Below are positions 7,754 to 14,507 of a DNA stretch of 15,387 nt, one piece after another; positions within the stretch are counted from its first letter, which is position 1; every line of letters starts with the position of its first letter. Both the position numbers and the translations under genes were made by a program. Source of the DNA: Candidatus Falkowbacteria bacterium UBA2355 (lineage in GTDB: Bacteria; Patescibacteriota; Patescibacteriia; Patescibacteriales; Patescibacteriaceae); contig DDTV01000022.1 in NCBI GenBank assembly GCA_002344425.1, positions 1 through 15,387 of the forward strand. The letters are read 5' to 3'. The notes below the pieces were generated by a model, which made no database searches, was not told the origin of the DNA, and saw only the letters and a list, made by a program, of their open reading frames with translations.

Positions 7754-7781
7754 ATAATGACGGAAACTAGCGAAAAGTCAA
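7754..7781 (-). promoter_or_regulatory. thrS promoter candidate, near-leaderless
   Basis: Reading the minus strand, TTGACT (7781-7776, five of six matches to the -35 consensus) is followed by 16 bases and CATTAT (7759-7754, four of six to the -10). It begins directly at the stop codon of the upstream gene. Transcription would start around 7747, two or three bases before the ATG at 7745, giving an essentially leaderless message. Confidence 0.5.
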
Positions 7782-9095
7782 CTATTTGAACCTAACCGTA
7801 ATGCGGTCCACCAAGGCAGGAGCGATTTCTACAAAGGACGGCGCAAAATACAACTCATAGCTGGCAACATTCTCAAGGCTCAATAAATAACTTTCTATTT
7901 GCGCTCGATTCAAGCCAATCAGCTTACTGCGATCAACCAAGGCCTCGGGCGACAAGGCCTTGCCCTCTCCCTTAGCCTCTAACTCAACCTCGGCAACGTT
8001 ATTGACTATGTCGGCTGACTTAACCGAAAAGGTCGAGGCTTCACTCTCATTAACAAGACTTTGACCTTCGCTCAATACCGATTCGAGCGCGGTTTCATTT
8101 AAATTTGCCAATGAATCTTTTTTAAATGCGACGACTTTTATCTTGGCCTTCATATCGATAGTAAAACTCTCTTTTTCTTCGCCGGCTTTTCCGTCGACAA
8201 CAAAGGACAGGGACTGTTCATCGATTTCATAAAGTTTTTCATCATAAGCCGAGTAGACGCTTGCTATTTCAGAAGCGGCTTTTTCAACCAAAGCTTGCTT
8301 AGAAGCATCAATCGCTTTATCGATATCGGATTGAGTTATGGAAAGTAATTTTTTTTCTTTATAGGCGACTGCGCCGGCTTTGGCTTCTGCGTAAATTTTG
8401 TCTTGCAAGCCAGCCCATAATCCAGGGATGGTCAATCGCGCGTCAGCTAAAGTAAAAGACGGGTCGACGGTATCGCCATAAACATCAGCTTCGACCGATC
8501 CGCCGGCCGGCACTAAAACAGTTTCTTTCAAGCGCAAGAGCTGATTATCTTCTGTCAGTAAACGCGTCGTAGCCACCAAGGGCTGGTCTTTGGAATATTT
8601 ATTTAAGATTGTAACGCGACCGCTGACTTCGGCGCCGATGACCTTGGAACCGGTCGCCGCGTAAGTCTTGTTGTACTCGCTTTCCATTTCCCGCACCAAA
8701 CCCAGAATGCTTAAGGGCGGCAATTCGTAATTTTCCGGACGATCATAAACATTAAAAACCGCCGTGGCGTTCAAGGGTTTGACTTTCGGAGTTACGACAA
8801 CATCAAGTTTAACGGTTGCAAAATAAGCCACCGCCGCCAAAACCAAAACCGCGCCAATTACAAAAGTCAAAGCAATGCGCTTATAAAGACGCAAAGCAAA
8901 AGGCAGATTCTTTTTCGGTGCTACGGTTTCTTGATAAAAGGGCACCGGCGCCTCTTCAGGTACCTGGCTCGGTTCTTTTAAATTAACGACATGAGTCGCT
9001 TGACTGCTGCGACGGCGCTTAACCGGAATAACTCCGGCCTCGCTTTTCTTACGCGAGCGCCGCACCGGGACTTTTTTCTCTTCGGCATCCTTCAT
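7782..9095 (-). CDS. Membrane-anchored baseplate J-like protein (CPR type)
   Basis: A 437-residue protein with a very basic cytoplasmic N-terminus (residues 1-35, clusters VRRSRKK and VKRRRSS), a proline-rich stretch, a single membrane helix at about 73-93, and a long extracytoplasmic part of about 345 residues. Residues about 150-240 contain ATGSKVIGAEVSGRVTILNKY, LVATTRLLTEDNQLLRLKE, VPAGGSVEADVYGD and LTIPGL. I recognise this as the recurring core of CPR proteins labelled baseplate J/gp47-like. The remainder has an alpha/beta pattern with an acidic, Ala/Glu-rich middle, ending in a repeat-like domain (RSKLIGLNRAQIESYLL ... VDRITVRFK). The cellular role of this group is not established; the baseplate label reflects fold similarity, and no phage genes are present here. 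It starts 9 bases after the dnaE stop, so it is probably cotranscribed with dnaE. Confidence 0.7.
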   Translation of the reverse strand: MKDAEEKKVPVRRSRKKSEAGVIPVKRRRSSQATHVVNLKEPSQVPEEAPVPFYQETVAPKKNLPFALRLYKRIALTFVIGAVLVLAAVAYFATVKLDVVVTPKVKPLNATAVFNVYDRPENYELPPLSILGLVREMESEYNKTYAATGSKVIGAEVSGRVTILNKYSKDQPLVATTRLLTEDNQLLRLKETVLVPAGGSVEADVYGDTVDPSFTLADARLTIPGLWAGLQDKIYAEAKAGAVAYKEKKLLSITQSDIDKAIDASKQALVEKAASEIASVYSAYDEKLYEIDEQSLSFVVDGKAGEEKESFTIDMKAKIKVVAFKKDSLANLNETALESVLSEGQSLVNESEASTFSVKSADIVNNVAEVELEAKGEGKALSPEALVDRSKLIGLNRAQIESYLLSLENVASYELYFAPSFVEIAPALVDRITVRFK

Positions 9096-9104
9096 ATGAG
9101 CCTA

Positions 9105-12100
9105 TTATAACACGATTTGAATCGAAGCGGCCAATTCATTTTTCAGTTTGGCGAGCAGTTCATCGCCCTTTTCAACCTTGTAATCCGTCTCAACAATTTT
9201 TTCTCCGATCTTGAGATAAACTTTGCTGTTGCCCGGATATTGGGCCAAGAGCTGTTTTAATTTTTCCAAAGTTTCAGGCAAACGCGTGAACTCGCGAACC
9301 ACCAATTTCAAAACTTCGATTTGCGGACTTCTGTAAGAAGCGGCCGGCTTCACCGGACCGCGCAAAGGCGCCGGTTTAAAATCGCGAACCAAAATGGAAG
9401 CGTTCTGCGCTGTCAATTCTGCGGCCTTATTGGCCAATAATTTCAGTTCATTATCTTTATCAGACAAAGAACCTTGGCACAAAATCATCTTCCCCTCTTG
9501 CCATAGAGCGCTTGTTTCGTTAAGCAATTTAGGAAAGACGATTAACTCAATCATACCGACGCCATCTTCGAGCTTAACGAAAAGCATGGTCTCATTGCGC
9601 CGTGTCAAAATTTTCTTGATAGTAGAAATAACTCCGCCGACAGTGATTTCCTGCCCGACCGCTTCCGCATTCAATTCTATTAACGGAGTCACTGCCAAAG
9701 ACAGCAGAGGACGAACCGAAGAAAAGGGATGTTCGGTAATATAAAGTCCGAGCAACTCTTTTTCCCAACGCAATTTTTCATCCCGAGTCGCCGCCGGAGA
9801 ACTGAGCAGGCGTATTTGCGGCGCGGCGTTGACCATGTTTGAAAAAAGACTGACTTGTTTGTTTATGCGACGTTGGCTGGCTTCCTTATGATAATTTATC
9901 ATCAAATCCAAATTAGCCAACAGTTGTCCCCGCTCTCCCAAAGAATCAAAGGCGCCGCTCTTAATTAGGCTTTCCAAGGATTTACGGTTCAAATCTTTAT
10001 CATCGATACGTTCCAACATATTGGCCACGCTCTGATAGGGACCATTGGCCTTGCGTTCTTTGATAATTATTTCCGAAATATGTTCGCCGACGTTCTTGAT
10101 TGCTTTCAAACCGAAACGTATGGTCTTATCGTCAACCACGGTAAAATTATCAAATGATTCGTTAATGTCCGGCTGCTGGATGGCGATTCCCATGTGGCGG
10201 CACTCCTCTATTTCAATCGCGATACGATCGGTGTTCTGTTGGTCTGAAGTCAAAAGTGCCGCCATAAACTCGGCCGGATAATGAGCTTTTAGATAAGCTG
10301 TTTGATAGCCTATCATGGCATAACAAGCGGCGTGCGAACGGTTAAAACCATAACCCGCAAAAGGCTCGATAAAGGAGAAAAGTTCGGCGCCGAGCTTGGT
10401 TGATTGTCCGTTTTTAACGCAGCCTTCTATGAATTTTTCTCTTTGCTCGGCTAGAAGTTTGGGAATCTTCTTACCGATGGCTTTGCGCAAAACATCGGCT
10501 TCTCCCAAAGTAAAACCGGCAACGTCGCGGGCGATTTGCAAAACCTGTTCTTGATAAACGGCAACGCCATAAGTGACATTGAGAATCGGTTCTAGTTTAG
10601 GGTGCAGATATTGCGGTTTTTTATGAGAATGTTTTCCGCTGATATAGTTGGGAATCCATTCCATAGGTCCGGGCCGATAAAGCGCGACCATAGCGATAAT
10701 ATCTTCGAATTGGCTTGGCTTCAATTCCTTAAGATAGCGTTTCATGCCACTGGATTCAAATTGAAAGACGCCGGTCGTTTCGGCATTTTGAAAAAGCCGG
10801 TAAGTCGCCGCATCGTCCAAAGGAATCGAATCCATATCAATCAAATTTCCTTTGGTATTTTTGATAATTGTAATGGCCGATTCAATAATAGTTAAGTTGC
10901 TTAAGCCCAAAAAATCCATTTTCAAAAGCCCCAAATCTTCGATCGGATGCAATGAGTATTGCGAGACTATCGTCCGGTCAGAAGAAGAAGCGTATTGAAT
11001 CGGTACATGGTCGGTCAGAGGATTTTTGGTAATCAAAACGCCGCAAGCGTGCACCGAAGCATGTCGAGACACGCCTTCAAGTTTTAAAGCATAATCGACA
11101 ATGCGACGCGCTTCGGGTTCTTCATAAATCGCTTTTAATTCTGGCGAACGAGATAGAGCATCTTTCAGCTTCATCATCGGCGGCACCGCTTTGGCCAAAC
11201 GGTCGCAATAATCATAAGGATAATTAAGAACGCGTCCGACGTCGCGAATGGCCGCGCGCGCGGCCATGGTTCCGAAAGTGATAATTTGAGCGACATGGTC
11301 ATGGCCGTATTTATTTTGAACATATTGCAAAACTTCGTCGCGGCGCGTATCGGCAAAATCCAAATCGATATCAGGCATTGAAATACGATCCGGATTCAAG
11401 AAGCGTTCAAAAACCAAATTATATTTAATCGGGCACAGGTTGGTAATACCGATAACATAGCAAACCAGCGACCCCGCCGCTGAACCGCGGCCCGGTCCAA
11501 CGACAATCCCCTGTTGTTTAGCCCAGTTAACAAAATCGGCGACGATCAAGAAATATGAAGGCCAACCCATTTTGGCGATAACTTCCAATTCATAATCGAC
11601 CCTTTTGCGATAAACCTCGTCGATATCTTCATAGGAAAAACCATAGCGGTTTTTTAAACCCTCAAAAACCAATTGCCGCAAATAATCATTTTCATCCATA
11701 CCGTTGGGCACTTTAAAGTACGGCAGCTGAACCTTGCCGAGTTCCAATTCAACGTTGCACATTTCAGCTATTTTAACAGTGTTCTCGAGCGCTTCAGGAA
11801 CATGCGCAAAGGCTTCGGCTAAATGCCGCGATGACTTTAAGGAAAAGTTGGCGCCCAACATGGACATTCGATTGGTATCTTCTTTCTTGGCTTTATTTTG
11901 CAAGCACAGCAAAATATCCTGCGCCTCGTCATCTTCGGCTTTTAAATAATGGACGTCATTGGTAACTATCAAAGGCAAATTAAACTCCTTGGCTAAAGGA
12001 ATCAACATTTCGTTGAGCTTAATTTGATCGGGCAGTTCGGGATGATCTTGCAATTCGAGGAAGAAGTTGCCTTCGCCGAACAATTCGCTATAAGCCCTGA

Positions 12101-12575
12101 TTTTTTCTTTGGCCTTGTCGATTTGTCCGACCATTAACAAGCGAGGAATTTCCCCGGCAAGGCAGGAGCTGGTCGCTATCAAGCCTTCGGAATATTTTTG
12201 CAGAACTTCCCAATCAAGACGCGGCCGATAATAGTAACCTTCAAGATGAGCGATTGAAGTTAACTTCACCAAGTTTTGATAACCGGTATTATTTTTGGCC
12301 AATAAAAGCAGGTGATAAAAATTACGCTCATCAAAAGACTTGGTTTTATCCAAACGCGAGCCAGGCGCTAAATAAGCCTCAACGCCGATAATCGGTTTGA
12401 TGCCGGCCTTTTTGCATTTTTGATAAAATTCTATGGCGCCATACATAACGCCGTGATCGGTCAAAGCAACCGCCGGAGAACCGTCTTCTTTAACGGCTTC
12501 AATCAAGTCATCAATTTTCGTCAGACCGTCTAAAAGCGAGTAGTGACTATGGACGTGGAGGTGAACAAAGGCCAT
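9105..12575 (-). CDS. dnaE: DNA polymerase III subunit alpha with apparently intact PHP domain
   Basis: The replicative polymerase catalytic subunit, 1156 residues, full family length. The PHP domain is at 1-270: HLHVHSHYSLLDG (His5, His7, His9), LTDHG (Asp40, His41), GVEAYL (Glu66) and NDVHY (Asp207, His209) keep the metal-ligand pattern that Escherichia coli DnaE has lost. The palm/fingers region has PGRGSAAGS (361-369), PDIDLDF with catalytic Asp402 and Asp404, and KMDFLGL with the third Asp at 554. The conserved YRPGPM lies at 633-638 and GYGFNRSHAACYA at 741-753. A helix-hairpin-helix region (about 822-880), a clamp-binding motif QVSLF (907-911) and an OB fold (about 975-1052) follow. 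It would copy DNA from the dNTP pool, tethered to the beta clamp. No Shine-Dalgarno precedes the ATG; the region there is pyrimidine-rich. Confidence 0.97.
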   Translation of the reverse strand: MAFVHLHVHSHYSLLDGLTKIDDLIEAVKEDGSPAVALTDHGVMYGAIEFYQKCKKAGIKPIIGVEAYLAPGSRLDKTKSFDERNFYHLLLLAKNNTGYQNLVKLTSIAHLEGYYYRPRLDWEVLQKYSEGLIATSSCLAGEIPRLLMVGQIDKAKEKIRAYSELFGEGNFFLELQDHPELPDQIKLNEMLIPLAKEFNLPLIVTNDVHYLKAEDDEAQDILLCLQNKAKKEDTNRMSMLGANFSLKSSRHLAEAFAHVPEALENTVKIAEMCNVELELGKVQLPYFKVPNGMDENDYLRQLVFEGLKNRYGFSYEDIDEVYRKRVDYELEVIAKMGWPSYFLIVADFVNWAKQQGIVVGPGRGSAAGSLVCYVIGITNLCPIKYNLVFERFLNPDRISMPDIDLDFADTRRDEVLQYVQNKYGHDHVAQIITFGTMAARAAIRDVGRVLNYPYDYCDRLAKAVPPMMKLKDALSRSPELKAIYEEPEARRIVDYALKLEGVSRHASVHACGVLITKNPLTDHVPIQYASSSDRTIVSQYSLHPIEDLGLLKMDFLGLSNLTIIESAITIIKNTKGNLIDMDSIPLDDAATYRLFQNAETTGVFQFESSGMKRYLKELKPSQFEDIIAMVALYRPGPMEWIPNYISGKHSHKKPQYLHPKLEPILNVTYGVAVYQEQVLQIARDVAGFTLGEADVLRKAIGKKIPKLLAEQREKFIEGCVKNGQSTKLGAELFSFIEPFAGYGFNRSHAACYAMIGYQTAYLKAHYPAEFMAALLTSDQQNTDRIAIEIEECRHMGIAIQQPDINESFDNFTVVDDKTIRFGLKAIKNVGEHISEIIIKERKANGPYQSVANMLERIDDKDLNRKSLESLIKSGAFDSLGERGQLLANLDLMINYHKEASQRRINKQVSLFSNMVNAAPQIRLLSSPAATRDEKLRWEKELLGLYITEHPFSSVRPLLSLAVTPLIELNAEAVGQEITVGGVISTIKKILTRRNETMLFVKLEDGVGMIELIVFPKLLNETSALWQEGKMILCQGSLSDKDNELKLLANKAAELTAQNASILVRDFKPAPLRGPVKPAASYRSPQIEVLKLVVREFTRLPETLEKLKQLLAQYPGNSKVYLKIGEKIVETDYKVEKGDELLAKLKNELAASIQIVL

Positions 12576-12598
12576 AAGGAAGGAGTAAAAGATACCCT

Positions 12599-12627
12599 AT
12601 TTTATCATGATAAATCATCTACAGCAA
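12599..12627 (-). promoter_or_regulatory. dnaE promoter candidate, extended -10 overlapped by a 14-base palindrome
   Basis: On the minus strand a weak -35 TTGCTG (12627-12622) is followed by 17 bases and TAAAAT (12604-12599), preceded by TG one base upstream, as in an extended -10. Transcription would start around 12592, giving a leader of about 17 bases. A perfect 14-base palindrome, TTTATCATGATAAA, lies at 12601-12614 and covers most of the -10 element, an arrangement expected of an operator. No regulator is identified. Confidence 0.5.
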
Positions 12628-12631
12628 GAAC

Positions 12632-12662
12632 AAAAAAGAGCCTCACAAAGAGGCTCTTTTTT
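12632..12662 (-). terminator. Rho-independent terminator of the AWGIVVD repeat gene
   Basis: A 7-base-pair GC-rich stem, GAGCCTC (12638-12644) with GAGGCTC (12650-12656), has a 5-base loop. It is flanked by six A on one side and six T on the other (12632-12637 and 12657-12662). On the minus strand it lies just after the stop at 12673 and ends in a run of six T, so it insulates this gene from dnaE. Confidence 0.92.
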
Positions 12663-12672
12663 ATGGTCAGAA

Positions 12673-13575
12673 CTACAATTCAATAAAGCCTTGCAAGCCC
12701 CAACTTTCATCGGTTGTCGGGCAGGCCATATACTCATTAAGAGCATCAAAAACCGTGCAAGTCATTGAACCGCCGAAGTCGGCGCCGCCATTACCATAAT
12801 AGGTTACTGCGTCGCTTTCATCGACAACAATGCCCCAAGCCTTGCTGTCTTGCTCGATACGCTGAGAAGGCAAACCGTCGCCTTCATCAACAACAATGCC
12901 CCAAGCCTTATCTTCACCGTTGATATTGCAAATCAAATAATCTCCGTTAACATCAACCGCTGAGCAGTTTACGCTTACCGGCGTTGACATCGGATCTGCA
13001 ATATAAGTGTAAGAATCGGTTTCATCAACGACAATGCCCCAGGCTTTACTGTCGCTTTCATCAACGACAATACCCCAAGCGCCATCGCCTTCGCTCACAA
13101 TACCGAATGGCTTGCTGTCCCCGTTGACATTGCAAAGCTGGTAATCACCGGCTGAGCCAAGAGGCAAGCAATCGATTTCTTGACCAAACACCGAAGTGCT
13201 TTCTCCGTAATATAAAAGAGAATCGGTTTCATCAACAACAATTCCCCAAGCTTTATCGCCTTGTTCGATGCGCGGAGTTGGCAAGCCGTCGCCGTCATCT
13301 ACAACAATTCCCCAAGCCTTGTCTTCATGGCCGGCAATCATACACTTAACAAAATCACCTGTCGGGTCGATAGTCGAGCAGGTAACCGAAGTGGGGGCCG
13401 AGAATTGATCGGCATAATAGTTGAAAGAGCTGGAATCCGTGTCTACGACAATGCCCCAGGCCTTGTCAGTATCAGTATCAACTACTATACCCCAGGCTCC
13501 TTGAGCCGAAGTAAAGGGAGAAAAGTAACCAAACATTAAAGACGCTATTGTAACAAATAACGCTATTTTTTTCAT
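12673..13575 (-). CDS. Secreted AWGIVVD-repeat protein with paired cysteines, unknown family
   Basis: A 300-residue protein with a clear signal peptide (MKK, hydrophobic about 4-19, likely cleavage TSA|Q after residue 24). The mature chain is built from one heptapeptide, AWGIVVD, present exactly at residues 27, 39, 87, 109, 166, 178, 224 and 246, with worn copies at 156 (PFGIVSE) and 291 (SWGLQGF). The spacing is 12, 48, 22, 47, then 10, then 12, 46, 22, 45: two halves of about 137 residues, each with the same layout. Each of the four long spacers has one CX11C pair (C66/C78, C136/C148, C204/C216, C273/C285) around a [GN][DE][YF] turn. Acidic tails (DETDS, DEGDG, DESDS) follow most copies, and the mature protein is strongly acidic. 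It has its own promoter and terminator and no neighbour that hints at its role. I recognise no family. A beta-rich extracellular repeat domain is the simplest reading; a multi-copy peptide precursor is a less likely alternative. Confidence 0.9.
   Translation of the reverse strand: MKKIALFVTIASLMFGYFSPFTSAQGAWGIVVDTDTDKAWGIVVDTDSSSFNYYADQFSAPTSVTCSTIDPTGDFVKCMIAGHEDKAWGIVVDDGDGLPTPRIEQGDKAWGIVVDETDSLLYYGESTSVFGQEIDCLPLGSAGDYQLCNVNGDSKPFGIVSEGDGAWGIVVDESDSKAWGIVVDETDSYTYIADPMSTPVSVNCSAVDVNGDYLICNINGEDKAWGIVVDEGDGLPSQRIEQDSKAWGIVVDESDAVTYYGNGGADFGGSMTCTVFDALNEYMACPTTDESWGLQGFIEL
12820..13497 (-). repeat. Eight in-frame copies of a 21-base unit encoding AWGIVVD
   Basis: Copies at 13477-13497, 13441-13461, 13297-13317, 13231-13251, 13060-13080, 13024-13044, 12886-12906 and 12820-12840. 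All encode the same seven residues but no two have the same codons: Ala GCC/GCT, Gly GGT/GGC/GGA, Ile ATA/ATT, Val GTA/GTC/GTT, Asp GAT/GAC. This is a protein-level repeat that has diverged at synonymous sites, not a recent DNA amplification and not CRISPR. Confidence 0.95.
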
Positions 13576-13629
13576 ATATATTATTAAAAAAATTTAAGCA
13601 CGATTTATAACTTCGACCTTTCACCCTCT

Positions 13630-13657
13630 ATTATAGCTCACTATTTGACTTTTTCAA
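13630..13657 (-). promoter_or_regulatory. Promoter of the AWGIVVD repeat gene, overlapping the parB 3' end
   Basis: On the minus strand TTGAAA (13657-13652) is followed by 16 bases and a perfect TATAAT (13635-13630). The -35 lies inside the last codons of parB and the -10 is just past its stop. Transcription would begin near 13623, leaving a leader of about 47 bases with no Shine-Dalgarno. No terminator is visible between parB and this gene, so read-through is also possible. Confidence 0.65.
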
Positions 13658-14495
13658 CCATGCCGGCCAGCTCTTCATCGGAGTAAAAATGGACTATAAT
13701 CTGACCGCCTTTTTTGCCTCGTTTAATCTCGGCCTTGGTGCCGAAAAATTGTGTTAAAATCAACTCCTTGTCTTGATCGGCATAATTTATTTTGATTTTT
13801 CCTTGTTTCGTCCCGCCCATGCGGCGCGCCTCCATCAAGGTATCATCGACGGTCAAGCGACGAGTTCTGATCCGATTGAACAATTCCATTTGTTTGGCTT
13901 CTGAATCAAGCCCGACCATTATTTTGGCATGGCCTTCGCTAATTTCTCCATTTACCAAAGCCAACTGAATTTCCCCCGGCAATTGCAAAATGCGCAAAGT
14001 ATTGGTAACCGACGGTCTTGATTTGCCCAGTTTTTTGGCCAACTGCTCGTGGTTAAGATTCAATTCTTCACCCAATTGCTTATAAGCGATTGCCAATTCA
14101 ACCGGATTTAAATCTTCGCGTTGAATATTTTCAATCAAGGCCAAGCCTAACTTTTCTTGTTCTTTTTCTTCACGCAAAACAATCGGCACTTCTTTTAAGC
14201 CCATTTGACGCGCGGCGCGCAAACGGCGCTCCCCGGCAATTAATTCATAACCGTCGCCCACCTTTGAAACCACCAAGGGCTGAATAATGCCGTATTCGCG
14301 AATTGACTGAATCAATTCAGCCAAAGCAGGGTCATTAAAATTACTTCTCGGTTGGCGCGGGTTGGCCTTAATAAGATCGGGGCTGATTTTAAAAACTTGC
14401 GCCTCGGCCGGCAAATTCGCGTCCAAAGGCGGGTTATTTGAACTATTCTGTTGCGGGATTAGAGAACCCAATCCCCGACCCAATCCATTGCTCAT
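13641..14495 (-). CDS. parB: Chromosome-partitioning protein ParB/Spo0J
   Basis: A CTP-dependent DNA clamp that loads at parS sites and acts with ParA in origin segregation. The protein has 284 residues, a usual length. It starts MSNGLGRGLGSLIP, the conserved N-terminal peptide that in this family contacts ParA. The ParB/Srx nucleotide-binding domain runs from about 36 to 125: NPRQPR (45-50), the GERRLRAAR box (88-96) typical of CTP binding, and ENIQREDLNPVE (122-133). The DNA-binding helix-turn-helix follows (HEQLAKKLGKSRPSVTNTLRIL, 149-170). The C-terminal dimerisation domain is about 235-284. It starts 12 bases after the parA stop without a Shine-Dalgarno, consistent with a parAB operon. 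I found no copy of the classical parS 16-mer in the window. Confidence 0.96.
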   Translation of the reverse strand: MSNGLGRGLGSLIPQQNSSNNPPLDANLPAEAQVFKISPDLIKANPRQPRSNFNDPALAELIQSIREYGIIQPLVVSKVGDGYELIAGERRLRAARQMGLKEVPIVLREEKEQEKLGLALIENIQREDLNPVELAIAYKQLGEELNLNHEQLAKKLGKSRPSVTNTLRILQLPGEIQLALVNGEISEGHAKIMVGLDSEAKQMELFNRIRTRRLTVDDTLMEARRMGGTKQGKIKINYADQDKELILTQFFGTKAEIKRGKKGGQIIVHFYSDEELAGMVEKVK

Positions 14496-14507
14496 AAATT
14501 AAAAATA

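Noticed and set aside
7746..7754. TTG start of thrS nine bases upstream of the ATG
   Set aside because: The TTG falls in the best -10 box, has no ribosome-binding site, and adds only three residues before a good ATG.
7782..9095. Prophage remnant suggested by the baseplate J-like protein
   Set aside because: No other phage gene is present, the gene is locked between dnaE and thrS, and it has a membrane anchor; proteins of this type are common in CPR chromosomes.
12820..13497. Regularly recurring 21-base units that might suggest a CRISPR array
   Set aside because: The copies are unequally spaced (30-144 bases), differ from each other at third codon positions, and all lie in frame in one long coding sequence with a signal peptide.
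13261..13539. 92-residue reading frame antisense to the AWGIVVD gene
   Set aside because: It is a by-product of the repeat codons on the other strand, with no promoter, ribosome-binding site or domain.
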